A DNA stretch of 64,000 nt from Thomasclavelia saccharogumia DSM 17460 (GCF_000686665.1 NZ_JMLH01000004.1:27901-91900), one strand, 5' to 3'. Positions 52,160 through 61,994 are shown, counted from the stretch's first letter. Numbers and translations: made by a program. The notes: generated by a model not told the origin, from the sequence alone.

Positions 52160-52612
52160 CAGGAGGTTTGAAGCGTGGGAAAATACTAATCATAGAGTTT
52201 AATGAGAATGAAGAATTGATTTCTTCAAATTTTTCTCATAAGCCTGTTCACTACGCTTAATTTGTATGCTCATGCGTCAGAGGACGGAGCAAACCGAGAA
52301 ATGTGGAGTCTGATAGCATGATTTACAACGATTTGTACAACTTTTGAGCGTGAGAATATGTGAGATTACGTGCAGCTGCACGGTGGCTTAGTCCAAAGAG
52401 AAAAGCCGATACCCCTTGAAAAACAAGAAAATATCGGCAATTCGAGGACTTATGAAAAGATACTTAAAATTTTAGTCTGTTTTTTATGTAAAAAGTTTTT
52501 GAAATTACAAAATTTTATGTAAATATCAAAGAAATAAAAAGGTAATCGAAAATACAGATCAAACATTATTATACGAGAAAAGATATTAAAATTTATTACT
52601 TTACGCATTAAA
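52160..52612. other. Right part of island remnant, no gene
   Basis: Contains a relatively GC-rich stretch (52240-52440) unlike its neighbours, with the palindrome CGTGCAGCTGCACG near 52371 and a CCGATA/TATCGG hairpin at about 52410-52437. Probably a transfer relic; no coding frame recognised. Confidence 0.45.
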
Positions 52613-52644
52613 TTGAATACTTTTTCTTTAAGATGCGTTATAAT
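52613..52644 (+). promoter_or_regulatory. Possible murE promoter
   Basis: TATAAT at 52639-52644; TTGAAT at 52613 is 20 nt upstream, a long spacer, so the -35 is uncertain. Confidence 0.45.
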
Positions 52645-52666
52645 AGGAACAAATGAGGTGAAAATA

Positions 52667-54043
52667 GTGGAAATAGCATTAAAAACAGATTCAAGAAAAG
52701 TAAAGCCAGGTGATACGTTTATTGCCATTGTCAATGTTGTAAGAGATGGTCATGATTATATTGAACAGGCAATTAAAAATGGTGCTGTTAAAGTAATTGT
52801 TGAACATGGAAATTACAGTGTTGAAACTGTAGTGGTTGAAAATACACGAGAATATTTAAAAGAATATCTTTATAAAAATTATTATCCTTTAATTAAAGAT
52901 ATGAAATTAATTGGAATAACAGGAACTAATGGTAAAACAACGACATGTTTAATGATCTATCAAATTTTAAAGATGTTAAAGCAAAATGCAGCTTATATGG
53001 GTACAGTTGGTTTTTATTATGGTAATGTCAAACAAAAAATGGTAAATACAACACCAGATGTTGATGTATTGTATAGTATGTTATTAGAGGCTAAAGAAGC
53101 AGGTGTTGATTATTTTGTCATGGAAGTAAGCTCCCATGCTTTGGATAAAGAAAGAATTTATGGTTTAGAGTTTGATGAGGTGGCTTTTACTAACTTGACT
53201 CAAGATCACTTAGATTATCATAAGACGTTAGAGAATTATGCTAATGCTAAAAGAAAATTGTTTACAAAAACAAGAAAAAATAAAATTGCGATTATTAATG
53301 GTGATGATCCTCATTGTCAACATTTTATCTTACCAGAAAATAATAACATTATTATTAGCGAAAAAGCTGGTGATTTAATAATTAATGAAATGAAATTTTC
53401 TCATTTAGGAACAACTTTTAAATTTTCATATTTAAATAAAAAATATGAAGCTGTATTGAATATGGTTGGTAGATATAATATCTATAATTATTTGATTGCA
53501 CTGCTTTTAGTGAATAAATTAGGATTTGATATTGAAAATATTTTATCATTAAACGAGGGTTTAAAAGCACCATCAGGACGAATGGAATTAATTAAATATG
53601 GAACTAACAGTATTTTTGTAGACTATGCTCATACTCCAGATGCGGTTAAAAATGTTTTAATTAGTGCTCAGGAATTCAAAAGTGGCAGAATAATTACGAT
53701 AATAGGCTGTGGTGGCAATAGAGATGCTTTAAAGCGTCCTATCATGGGTAAAATAGCGGTTGAAAATAGTGATTATGTTATTTTTACTAGTGATAATCCG
53801 CGAAAAGAAGAACCAGAAGCGATTTTAAATGATATCGTTACTGATTTATCTGCTGATAATTTTGAAGTTATTGTTGATCGTAGAAAAGCAATAACTAAAG
53901 GTATGACTATGCTTAAACATAATGATATCTTGATGGTCTTAGGTAAAGGACATGAAGATTATCAGGAAACTAAAGACGGTAGACATCATTTTAGTGATCA
54001 AGAAGAAGTATCAAAGTATATTGTTGAACATCTATCTACTTAA
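52667..54043 (+). CDS. murE: UDP-MurNAc-tripeptide synthetase, meso-DAP type
   Basis: Adds the third residue of the peptidoglycan stem peptide. 458 residues from the GTG at 52667 (GAGGTG 6-7 nt upstream), giving MEIALKTDSRKVKPGDTF; an ATG-less extension upstream is rejected. ATP-binding GITGTNGKTTT, the carbamylated-Lys region, and DNPRKEEP. The DNPR motif is diagnostic of meso-diaminopimelate-adding enzymes. Monocistronic here, apart from the usual mur/dcw cluster. Confidence 0.94.
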   Translation: MEIALKTDSRKVKPGDTFIAIVNVVRDGHDYIEQAIKNGAVKVIVEHGNYSVETVVVENTREYLKEYLYKNYYPLIKDMKLIGITGTNGKTTTCLMIYQILKMLKQNAAYMGTVGFYYGNVKQKMVNTTPDVDVLYSMLLEAKEAGVDYFVMEVSSHALDKERIYGLEFDEVAFTNLTQDHLDYHKTLENYANAKRKLFTKTRKNKIAIINGDDPHCQHFILPENNNIIISEKAGDLIINEMKFSHLGTTFKFSYLNKKYEAVLNMVGRYNIYNYLIALLLVNKLGFDIENILSLNEGLKAPSGRMELIKYGTNSIFVDYAHTPDAVKNVLISAQEFKSGRIITIIGCGGNRDALKRPIMGKIAVENSDYVIFTSDNPRKEEPEAILNDIVTDLSADNFEVIVDRRKAITKGMTMLKHNDILMVLGKGHEDYQETKDGRHHFSDQEEVSKYIVEHLST

Positions 54044-54147
54044 AATAAATGATTATTATGAAGTTTATGATTTATGGAAAAACACAGCTAGTGTGGGATC
54101 AAAAGTTTTTAATACGTAATCCTGATACAATAGTTGTGTAAATAAAT

Positions 54148-54187
54148 GTGTAAGTCCAAACAGGTAAAGAACTTGCACGTTTTTATT
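54148..54187 (+). terminator. Terminator downstream of murE
   Basis: GTGTAAGT / ACTTGCAC stem (one T-G pair) then GTTTTTATTTT. Confidence 0.65.
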
Positions 54188-54292
54188 TTGCTATATTTGC
54201 TGTATCTATAATTAGTGGAAATTGAGCAAAAGAAACAGAGGGTATTACAATGGTATTAAGTTAAGAAAAAACTAAATATCATTGAATTAAGA

Positions 54293-54328
54293 TAAGGTGA
54301 TTGTTAAAGCTAAGACAATCACCTTTTC
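54293..54328. terminator. Hairpin near the IS4 relic
   Basis: AAGGTGATTGT / ACAATCACCTT with A/T flanks, an 11-bp perfect stem; terminator-like. The gap 54044-54445 has no gene. Confidence 0.75.
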
Positions 54329-54445
54329 TGTTATTTCTAAATTGGAGTTTAAAAACAGTGATTTTAAACGTACTCAAAATGAACTATTAAACAGCTTAAA
54401 AAATTTTTGTTGTTATTCTAAAATTGAGTGCTATGATAAATCATG

Positions 54446-55627
54446 TCAGGACGTTCTATAATTTAAAGACTTACATGATTTGGGTTTTATAGCACGTTTG
54501 AATGATCTTTCTGGTCGCTGCGGGACCAGAAATTTTTTTATTCTGGAAACAAGTTCTTTTTCTTTCAGTTTATTTCTTAGATAAAGTCTTATGTTGATTA
54601 CTGCTTCAGAAACGTTATACATTAACAATGTTGCATTGATTTCCTGCTGTATCAGCTTCCTGTTTTTCGCATAGAAATATACAAGTCCCATCGTATATTT
54701 TATCTTATTAAAAGCCATCTTTTCTTTCCAGCAATAATGATACAGTCCTTTAAAATCTTCAAATTGAGATTCATCTTCTGATAGATTTGTAATAATTGTT
54801 TCATAGGTATCATCTGTTATTTTAAAGCGTACAATTCTAAAAGATAATTCATAAAAATCCTGAGTTGGTCCCAGAAAATCAAATCTGGAAGTTGTTGGGA
54901 TAAAGACATATTTATCTTTATCAGCTTTTATTTCTCTGGTTTGAAGTTTGTCATGATACCGTTTTTACTTTCGATATCTTTAACTCTGATTGCAAATTTA
55001 AGGTTGTTTTTGCATAAATGAGCCAAAAGATTATAGTTTTCATAACCCCGGTCTGCTGTAAAAATAGAATTATGAGGATAATTCTTATGATTGATAATCG
55101 AGATAATGCATCAGGCTCACTTTTTTTGCTTGTAGCATCAATACTCCAAACATAAAAAATATGATTAAGACAGTCATATAAAGCATTGAAATGATATTGA
55201 CAGGATGGCTTTCGACCATCCACATAGTGTACTTTGGTATCATCCATGAAAGGAATATTAATATCAGAGCCATCCTGTGCAAAAATGTAATAACCATTAA
55301 TCGTTTTATAGTTATCAAAACTGCGAAGGAAAAGATTATTGATACGCTTAAAGATATCCGGGTCTAATAATTTACGTCTTTGACACATAGCCGAAGGTGT
55401 AGGAATATCATCGCAGCAGGAGAAAAAATAGTAGTAGAGTAATTAGAGAAACTCAAAATACAATCAATTAAAGTACGAGCAGATAATAAGCGATTACGAG
55501 TAAAATCAGAGACTGGATCATTGCAATAACATTGGATGTTCTCAAGAGTGAAGTTGATCGGATCATTTAAAAAATTTCTGATCTGATCAGGTGAAAAGTA
55601 GATATTTGGTTTGAATAGTTTCATCAT
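54446..55627 (-). pseudogene. IS4-family-like transposase, frameshifted
   Basis: Three consecutive minus-strand frames make one broken transposase: the N-terminal part 55627-55364 (FTLENIQCYCNDPVSDFTRN; LIDCILSFS), the middle 55388-54951 with GSDINIPFMDD and ALYDCLNHIFYVWSID (the DDE first Asp), a shifted piece with FTADRGYENYNLLAHL, and the C-terminal piece 54718-54446 (GLVYFYAKNRKLIQQEINA). At least three frameshifts, so inactive. GGAGGTATTACTT precedes the original start. Confidence 0.8.
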
Positions 55628-55665
55628 AAGTAATACCTCCTAAAATATCACAGCTACTAAAAAGA

Positions 55666-55699
55666 GCTAGTAATGAATAGTAGGATATTCATTACTAGC
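55666..55699. repeat. 14-bp perfect hairpin upstream of the transposase
   Basis: GCTAGTAATGAATA / TATTCATTACTAGC with a 6-nt loop, just before the IS start; typical of IS leader structures that block incoming transcription. Confidence 0.75.
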
Positions 55700-55838
55700 C
55701 ACATGATTCTTATTGTTTGTCAATAGTAAATTGAACAAAAATAAAAAAGACTCTATAATTTACATTAAAGAGTCTTTTTCAAGTTTTAATGCTTAACTTA
55801 ATGATATTGCCTGATAAAGGACTTTTTTATTATTATTT

Positions 55839-56516
55839 TTAATCTTTATGGCAACGTTGCCGATATTCTTCCATCATCAATTTAAAGATATCGCCATTTG
55901 AAGGTGGGGTATAAGTAACTGCATTAGCCCCAGCGTCAATAACTTCCTGAATAGTTGCAACTGATGGTCCACCGGTTGCAATAATTGGAAAATCTGCTGA
56001 TATCTTTCGAAGTTCTTTTACGATTGTAGCAGTATTTTTTCCTCCAGAAACATTGACGATCGTTGCTCCTGAATGCAGCATTCTTTCTTCTAAGTCTTCA
56101 TCTAAAGATACAATTGATAAGACAACAGGAATGTCAACATAGTCAGATAATTCTTGAATAAATTCAGTCTTAGTTGGGGCATTTAATACTACAGCCGTAG
56201 CGCCGTGTAATTCAGCGTCTAAAGCAATTTCACGAACTCGTGGGCCAGCAGTCGTTCCGCCACCTACGCCAGCGAAAACGGGTCTTTGTGAGACGTCGAT
56301 AATTGCATTAGTGATCTGCATTGTTGGGGTAAAGGGGTATACTGCAATTACAGCATCGGCATTGCAGTTAGAAATTACAGCAACATCAGTTGAAAATAAT
56401 AATGATTTTATTCTTTTGCCATTGATTACGATCCCGCTAGCTTTACGGATACATTCAGGAACAATAATCGTATGACTACGTAATCTTGTATTTATTTTAG
56501 GAGCTTCTTTTTTCAT
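55839..56516 (-). CDS. Conserved TIM-barrel-like protein of unknown function
   Basis: 225 residues from ATG 56516, where AAAGGATG gives proper spacing; the ATG at 56525 abuts the RBS. Pattern of beta/alpha repeats: VFAGVGGGTTAGPRV, ATAVVLNAPTKTEF, IPVVLSIVSLDED, IVNVSGGKNTATIV, FPIIATGGPS, ANAVTYTPPSNGDIF. The IIATGGP and phosphate-loop-like glycines resemble ThiE/TrpC-type barrels. Databases label relatives simply 'hydrolase' as I recall. No operon partner. Confidence 0.7.
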   Translation of the reverse strand: MKKEAPKINTRLRSHTIIVPECIRKASGIVINGKRIKSLLFSTDVAVISNCNADAVIAVYPFTPTMQITNAIIDVSQRPVFAGVGGGTTAGPRVREIALDAELHGATAVVLNAPTKTEFIQELSDYVDIPVVLSIVSLDEDLEERMLHSGATIVNVSGGKNTATIVKELRKISADFPIIATGGPSVATIQEVIDAGANAVTYTPPSNGDIFKLMMEEYRQRCHKD

Positions 56517-56741
56517 CGTGATCATCCTTTCTGATGTATTATAGCATTTAAATATTAACTAATTGTTACAAAATGACTAATATTGCTAAATTATAACATA
56601 GTTAAATTTAAATATATATAGTAAAAAAATAATGAATAAACATAATAAAAAACGGGAATAATATATTACGTATCCTAATGGGATATTCAATATATTTTAA
56701 GATATCTTTTTCAAAGATACAATTAAATCATTGGAGGAACT

Positions 56742-57098
56742 ATGATGGAAATTGATTACAAACTTATTGGCAAAAGGATAAGAGAAGAGCGGATTTCTCA
56801 AAATCTTTCTCAACAGACACTAGCTGAGATTTCAAACATTTCTCCGACAAATATTTCACATATTGAACGTGGAGCAACTAAATTAAGTTTGCCAACTTTG
56901 GTTAGTATTGCAAATGCATTAGCAGTTTCTGCTGATTTTTTGCTATGTGATAGTTTAATTGAAGCTGAGAGAATATATATTGATGAAGTCAATGAGCTTT
57001 TGTCAGATTGTAATCCCAATGAATTAAAATTGATTATTGATATTATGAAATCCATAAAAACTTCGTTGCGACATTATAATAAGGGGAACAAAACATAA
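56742..57098 (+). CDS. XRE family transcriptional regulator
   Basis: 118 residues with a Cro/C1-type HTH at 8-62 (IREERISQNLSQQTLAEISN; ISHIERGATKLSLPTLVSIA) and a short helical C-terminus. GGAGGAAC lies before the double ATG. Followed by its own terminator. Paralogous in style to the regulator at 62568-62984. Target unknown. Confidence 0.9.
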   Translation: MMEIDYKLIGKRIREERISQNLSQQTLAEISNISPTNISHIERGATKLSLPTLVSIANALAVSADFLLCDSLIEAERIYIDEVNELLSDCNPNELKLIIDIMKSIKTSLRHYNKGNKT

Positions 57099-57106
57099 AC
57101 ACTTTT

Positions 57107-57127
57107 TAGATTAAAAGTGTTTTTTTA
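57107..57127 (+). terminator. XRE gene terminator
   Basis: AAACACTTTTTA/TAAAAGTGTTT hairpin with a T run. Confidence 0.8.
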
Positions 57128-57176
57128 GTTTATTAAGATGAGTTTTTATTGTACAATATCATTCGAGGTGTAAAAG

Positions 57177-58064
57177 ATGAAACAATACTTAGAAATGTGT
57201 AAATATGTTTTAGAAAATGGAGAAGATCGTGATGATCGTACGGGTACAGGAACGAGAAGTGTCTTTGGGTATCAGACACGTTACGATTTAAGAGATGGTT
57301 TTCCTTTGATGACAACGAAAAAAATGTTTATTAGACCTATTGCTGAAGAATTGTTATGGTTTATTAAAGGCGATACTAATATTAAGTATTTGGTTGATCG
57401 TAATGTTAAAATCTGGAATGATTGGCCATATGAGACTTACAAAAAATCTGCTGATTATCAAGGGGAAACACTTGAAGAATTTGTTGATAAAATCAAAAAG
57501 TTACCAGAAGATGATTCTTTTGTTTTAAAATACGGAGATTTAGGACCGGTGTATGGGGCCCAATGGCGTAATTTTAATTACGAAGGCGTAGACCAGTTAG
57601 CTAAATTAGTGGATAGTTTAAAAAATAATCCTTTTTCAAGAAGACATATTATATGTGCTTGGAATCCTGCACAAGTTGATAATATGGCTTTACCGCCATG
57701 CCATGCTTTTTTACAATTTTATGTTAGTGCTGATAAAAAGTATTTATCTTGTCAATTATATCAACGCAGCGCGGATATTTTTTTAGGAGTGCCTTTTAAT
57801 ATTGCTTCCTATGCTTTAATGACGGAGATGCTTGCTAAAACCTGTGGTTATGAAGCTAAGGAATTTGTGCATACGATTGGCGATGCGCATATTTATAAAG
57901 ATCATATCGATGTAATCAAAGAACAGATTTTAAGAGAACCATTGCCTAAATGCAAACTTGTTTTAAATCCGGAAGTTAAATCTATTTTTGATTATCGAAT
58001 TGAAGATATTAAAATTGAAGACTATCAAAGTTATGGTAGATTAGTTGGAAAGGTAAGTGTATAA
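57177..58064 (+). CDS. thyA: Thymidylate synthase
   Basis: Converts dUMP to dTMP with methylene-THF. 295 residues: DRTGTGTRSVFGYQTRYDL, catalytic Cys in LPPCHAFLQFYV, and QRSADIFLGVPFNIASYA. GAGGTG lies 8 nt before ATG. Overlaps folA by one base (TAATG); ThyA makes dihydrofolate, which FolA recycles, so the pair is functionally coupled. Confidence 0.97.
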   Translation: MKQYLEMCKYVLENGEDRDDRTGTGTRSVFGYQTRYDLRDGFPLMTTKKMFIRPIAEELLWFIKGDTNIKYLVDRNVKIWNDWPYETYKKSADYQGETLEEFVDKIKKLPEDDSFVLKYGDLGPVYGAQWRNFNYEGVDQLAKLVDSLKNNPFSRRHIICAWNPAQVDNMALPPCHAFLQFYVSADKKYLSCQLYQRSADIFLGVPFNIASYALMTEMLAKTCGYEAKEFVHTIGDAHIYKDHIDVIKEQILREPLPKCKLVLNPEVKSIFDYRIEDIKIEDYQSYGRLVGKVSV

Positions 58065-58540
58065 TGATTAGTATTATTGTAGCGACAGATGAAGATTTAT
58101 TAATTGGTAAGAAGGATTCCATTAATGGAATACCTTGGAATGTTCCTGAAGATCTTAAACATTTTAAAGCAACAACTGTTAATAAGACGATTTTGATGGG
58201 ACTTACTACATATAAGGCAATTGGTAGACCGTTGCCTAATCGTAAAACGATCGTTGTTAGTTTGGAACCTTTTGAAGATGATCGTGTTGAAATTCGCAAT
58301 TCTTTAGAAGAAGTGATCGAAGAATATCGTCAAAGTGGTGAAGATTTGTTCATTTCTGGAGGTGCTTCGATATATCGTCAATGTTTACCAATCGCTGATC
58401 AATTGTTGATATCAAGAATTCCTGGTAAGCATACAGGTGAAACATATTTTCCTAATTTTGATGAATATGATTATCATCTAGTAGAACAAAAAGCTTTTGA
58501 AACATTTACTTTACAAATATATAAGCGAGGTAGTAAATAA
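58064..58540 (+). CDS. folA: Dihydrofolate reductase
   Basis: NADPH-dependent reduction of dihydrofolate. 158 residues: IVATDEDLLIGKKDSINGIPW, the Asp of PEDLKHFKATT as the active acid, ILMGLTTYKAIGRPLPNRKTIVVS (split here for length: MGLTTYKAIGRPLPNR) and ISGGASIYRQCLP. Coupled to thyA upstream and plsC downstream by one-base overlaps. Confidence 0.96.
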   Translation: MISIIVATDEDLLIGKKDSINGIPWNVPEDLKHFKATTVNKTILMGLTTYKAIGRPLPNRKTIVVSLEPFEDDRVEIRNSLEEVIEEYRQSGEDLFISGGASIYRQCLPIADQLLISRIPGKHTGETYFPNFDEYDYHLVEQKAFETFTLQIYKRGSK

Positions 58541-59256
58541 TGAAAAGAATTATCATGATCGTAATTAGAGTTATTTTAAAACTGCCTTACTGGTGGGGAT
58601 ATAAAGTAAATAAGTATAAGCATATTGAAAATTATACTCTTCAAGAACGTTATGGCTTTATTCACCGTGTCGTAGCAATTATCAGTAAAAAAGCTCGAGT
58701 TGAACTTGAGTGTTATGGTCTAGAAAATTTACCAGACCGATCAGGGTATTTGTTGGCGCCTAATCATCAGGGGCTATATGATCCACTAGCAATTTTTCAA
58801 ACTCATGAAAGACCGATTAGGGCAATCGTAAAAAAGGAACTGGCATCAACGATTTTAGTTAAAGACGTTATTAAAATGCTTGAATATGTTCCTATGGATC
58901 GTAATAATGTTCGTGATAGTGCTAGAGTAATTAAATATGTTTCTAATGAGGTTGCTAAGGGGGAAAATTTCTTTGTTTTTCCTGAAGGGACGAGAAGTAA
59001 AAATGGAAATAATATTTTAGAGTTTAAAGGGGGAACTTTTAAGATTGCGGTAAAGGCAAAAGCTCCTATTGTTCCAGTAGCTATGATTGATTGTTATAAG
59101 GTTTTCGATAATAACACCATAAAAAAAACAACGGCTAAGATTCATTATTTAAAACCTTTGTATTATGATGAATATAAAGATTTACATACAAATGAAATTG
59201 CTAAAATTGTTCATGATCGAATTGAAGCTTGTATTAAAGAACACACAAAGGGATAG
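58540..59256 (+). CDS. plsC: 1-acyl-sn-glycerol-3-phosphate acyltransferase
   Basis: Makes phosphatidic acid for phospholipids. 238 residues with an N-terminal hydrophobic/amphipathic anchor, the HX4D motif in APNHQGLYDPLA, and the substrate-binding FPEGTRSKNG and KAPIVPVAM motifs. Third gene of thyA-folA-plsC; RBS AGGTAG lies 8 nt upstream. Terminator overlaps its end. Confidence 0.93.
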   Translation: MKRIIMIVIRVILKLPYWWGYKVNKYKHIENYTLQERYGFIHRVVAIISKKARVELECYGLENLPDRSGYLLAPNHQGLYDPLAIFQTHERPIRAIVKKELASTILVKDVIKMLEYVPMDRNNVRDSARVIKYVSNEVAKGENFFVFPEGTRSKNGNNILEFKGGTFKIAVKAKAPIVPVAMIDCYKVFDNNTIKKTTAKIHYLKPLYYDEYKDLHTNEIAKIVHDRIEACIKEHTKG

Positions 59257-59274
59257 AAAATCCCTTTGTGTGTT
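59240..59274. terminator. plsC operon terminator
   Basis: Perfect AACACACAAAGGGA / TCCCTTTGTGTGTT stem with a 7-nt loop containing the stop codon; tail TATAATT is T-poor. Confidence 0.8.
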
Positions 59275-59312
59275 ATAATTATATTGATTAAGAATTATAT
59301 GGGGAGTTTAAT

Positions 59313-59969
59313 ATGATATTTGAAGTAAATGGAATAGAACTGTTTTATGAAGTTAAAGGAAAAGGAAGAAATTTAATATTAGTTCATGGTAATGGCGAAG
59401 ATCATCATATTTTTGATGATCTGGTTGCGGTTTTAAAAGATGATTTTAAATGTTATTGTATTGATAGTCGTGGCCATGGAAAAAGTTCTAAAGTTAAAGT
59501 ATATAGTTATCAAGCAATGGCTGATGATATCATGGCATTTATAAACTGTTTAGGGTTAAAAGATGTTATTTATTATGGCTTCAGTGATGGTGGAATCGTC
59601 GGTTTACTTGTTGCAAGTCAAAGTGATTTAATTAGTGATTTGATTATCAGTGGGGCAAATATAGAGCCTCAAGGTTTAAAAAAGCACATTTACTGGCAAA
59701 TGAAAATAATTTATGCATTAAAGAAAGACCCTAAAATTAAAATGATGTTAGAACAGCCTCATATTAGTCATCATCTTTTACATAAAATAAAAGCTAGAAC
59801 TTTAGTTCTAGCAGGTAGTAATGATATGATCAAAGAAGGACATACCTTTAATATTGCTCATCATATTAGTGGTAGTCAATTATTGATCTTGCCTAAAGAA
59901 AATCATAGCAGTTATGTTGTTAATAGTACTAAATTAGCACCAATTATTAAAGCTTTTGTAAAGAATTAA
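59313..59969 (+). CDS. Alpha/beta hydrolase
   Basis: 218-residue alpha/beta hydrolase. Oxyanion LVHGNGEDHHIF, nucleophile elbow in YYGFSDGGIVG (G-F-S-D-G), Asp in LAGSNDMIKEG and His in KENHSSYV complete the triad. GGGGAG lies 9 nt before ATG. Its 3' end overlaps the convergent HD gene by 23 nt. Substrate unknown. Confidence 0.87.
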   Translation: MIFEVNGIELFYEVKGKGRNLILVHGNGEDHHIFDDLVAVLKDDFKCYCIDSRGHGKSSKVKVYSYQAMADDIMAFINCLGLKDVIYYGFSDGGIVGLLVASQSDLISDLIISGANIEPQGLKKHIYWQMKIIYALKKDPKIKMMLEQPHISHHLLHKIKARTLVLAGSNDMIKEGHTFNIAHHISGSQLLILPKENHSSYVVNSTKLAPIIKAFVKN

Positions 59970-60411
59970 AAATATTTTCTAATCTGAGCTGTTTGTCTTT
60001 TGAAAAGATGGCATTAGGATCATTTAAATGCTGGACTAACAAGTCCGCATTTTTTATTAATTCACTATATGCATCATCTTTTTTTTCTTTAAAGGAATGA
60101 TTTTTAATGGCTGTAACGATAAGGATGATTTCATCATCTGTGAATAATTTACTATTAGTCAAGATATTTCTAGCCAGCATACTGCTTCGATTGGCATGGT
60201 TGAAATGAGAATTAAATTTATAGGCAGCTAGATCATGAAGAATTCCGATAATAGCTGCTAATTCTAAATCAAGTTTTTCCATCTTGGCTAAAAAAACAGC
60301 CATATTAGCAACGTTAGATAAATGCTCGATAGCTTCTTGACGATTACTTTTTAAACATTCTGTATCTAAAATATGATATACTTCATCTTTTATAACATAA
60401 TAGCGATTCAT
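59947..60411 (-). CDS. HD domain protein
   Basis: 154-residue HD-type metal phosphohydrolase. Metal ligands: H in IEHLSNVAN, HD in IGILHDLAAYKF, H in KNHSF and D in IKNADLLVQ. Start overlaps the end of the rsmF-like gene by 4 nt, so it is co-transcribed with it. Similar stand-alone HD proteins hydrolyse nucleotides; the substrate here is unknown. Confidence 0.85.
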   Translation of the reverse strand: MNRYYVIKDEVYHILDTECLKSNRQEAIEHLSNVANMAVFLAKMEKLDLELAAIIGILHDLAAYKFNSHFNHANRSSMLARNILTNSKLFTDDEIILIVTAIKNHSFKEKKDDAYSELIKNADLLVQHLNDPNAIFSKDKQLRLENIFNSLQKL

Positions 60412-61733
60412 CGTCTTAACCCCTTTGGATATAAATTTTTTATCTGATTGTTACTTTCTTTATAAAAAGACAGTGGATAACCATCAACTAAAATCAAACC
60501 ATAGCCTTTTTGGTTAGTTCCTAATAAAGTTTCCCCATGAAGATATTTAGTTATCTCTTTGTCATCAGCTTTATAATCATAATAACGCTTTACATCATTT
60601 TTAGTTAATGTTAAAGCTAAAGAGTGACTTGGTTCAAAACGTCTTTTTTTACATTCGCCCAAATATAAACCAGTTCTTAGGACTCTGATACCTTTTAATT
60701 CAGGAAATTGTGGTAATATAGCATAAATATGATTATTTGAGTTGTATAGTAAAGGTGGTATCTTTACCTTCAAGTTGTCAAGATAGAATTTGTTGATTAA
60801 ATCAAGCTGTTCTTTATTAATGTTTGGTTTTAATAATTTGATTTTGCCGATTTTACTTTCTTCATCGTGTTTTTTTAGTAAGGCAATAAACTGTCCTTCA
60901 CCTTTGTTTAGATGAGGATACATTCTTACAACTTTGTCATTTTGATAACCTGAAGTCATGCCCGGTTGTTTTTTTATTGCTAATAATTCCATGTTTAATT
61001 GTTTGACCATGTAATCGACTTGTTCTTCGTTTTCTTCTAAAGAGTATGTACAAGTTGAATAAATTAAAATACCATCATTTTTCAACATTTTATAGGCACT
61101 ATCAATGAGTTTTCTTTGAATATAAGCACATTCATTTATTTTATCGATCGACCAGGTTTTAATAGCTTGATCAAGTTTGCGAAACATTCCTTCACCAGAG
61201 CAGGGAGCATCAAGAATGATCTTATCAAAAAAATTATTAAAATGTTTCTCTAATTTTACCGGATCACAATTAGTAACAATTGTATTTTTAATTCCGAAAC
61301 GTTCAATATTTTCTGATAAAATGCCCGCTCTTAGTTTATTGATGTCGTTAGCGATCATAAGTCCTTGATCACTTAATTGATTTGCGGTAAAACAGGTTTT
61401 ACCGCCTGGCGCTGCGCACATATCTAAAACGTAATCATCTTCTTTAAAATCAACGCAATTAGCTACAGCCATTGCACTAGGTTCCTGGATATAATAAAGT
61501 CCACAATTGAAATAAGGGTGTTTACCAACGGGATAGTTATCATAGTCAAAGAAATAGGCATTTTTGATATACGGATGCGGGGTCAAGAAGCGTTGCTCTA
61601 AATGAGAAATGACATCTTTTTTTAAAGGATTTAGATAAAAACTTTTTACAGGTTTTTGTAGTAACGCTTTTTCGAAGTTTTCATAGTCATCTTGTAAAAG
61701 TTTTTTCATTCGTTGTTTAAATAGTTTGTCCAT
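60408..61733 (-). CDS. rsmF: NOL1/NOP2/Sun-family rRNA cytosine-C5 methyltransferase (RsmF-like)
   Basis: S-adenosylmethionine-dependent m5C methyltransferase acting on rRNA, 441 residues. SAM loop MCAAPGGKTCFTANQL, DAPCSGEGMF (first Cys) and the catalytic Cys in YSTCTYSLEENE. The C-terminal ~150 residues contain a PUA-like domain as in RsmF/YebU homologues. Transcribed from the 61785-61994 gene through to the HD gene. Confidence 0.93.
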   Translation of the reverse strand: MDKLFKQRMKKLLQDDYENFEKALLQKPVKSFYLNPLKKDVISHLEQRFLTPHPYIKNAYFFDYDNYPVGKHPYFNCGLYYIQEPSAMAVANCVDFKEDDYVLDMCAAPGGKTCFTANQLSDQGLMIANDINKLRAGILSENIERFGIKNTIVTNCDPVKLEKHFNNFFDKIILDAPCSGEGMFRKLDQAIKTWSIDKINECAYIQRKLIDSAYKMLKNDGILIYSTCTYSLEENEEQVDYMVKQLNMELLAIKKQPGMTSGYQNDKVVRMYPHLNKGEGQFIALLKKHDEESKIGKIKLLKPNINKEQLDLINKFYLDNLKVKIPPLLYNSNNHIYAILPQFPELKGIRVLRTGLYLGECKKRRFEPSHSLALTLTKNDVKRYYDYKADDKEITKYLHGETLLGTNQKGYGLILVDGYPLSFYKESNNQIKNLYPKGLRR

Positions 61734-61758
61734 AGTTTACCTTCTGTTAATCATCAAG

Positions 61759-61788
61759 ATAACAGACAAGCAAATGCTTGTCTGTTAT
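61759..61788 (-). terminator. Hairpin between the small ORF and rsmF
   Basis: ATAACAGACAAGCA / TGCTTGTCTGTTAT, a near-perfect stem with a short loop overlapping the small gene's stop. No T run follows on the minus strand, so it may be an attenuator or RNA-processing hairpin. Confidence 0.65.
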
Positions 61789-61994
61789 TTTGAAAGTTCA
61801 TTAGTAAGATTTGCTAGACGATTAGCAAGTCTGCTTAATTCCTGGATTGGTAATTCAAGATATAAATCTATATCAATTTTTTTGATAGCTTCTTCAAATT
61901 TGGCGTTTTCTTGTAATCCAATCAAAGTTTCAGTAGTTGCATCTAGCGAATTAGTTATTTCATTAAGTTCATCTAAAATTTTATCATGTTCCAT
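61785..61994 (-). CDS. Small acidic helical protein
   Basis: 69 residues, predicted alpha-helical (LDELNEITNSLDATTETLIG; ELSRLANRLANLTNEL) with heptad-like leucines. Net acidic, no membrane segment. GGAGTAATAATT lies upstream of the ATG, supporting translation. Same strand as, and just upstream of, the rsmF-like gene. No family recognised. Confidence 0.65.
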   Translation of the reverse strand: MEHDKILDELNEITNSLDATTETLIGLQENAKFEEAIKKIDIDLYLELPIQELSRLANRLANLTNELSK

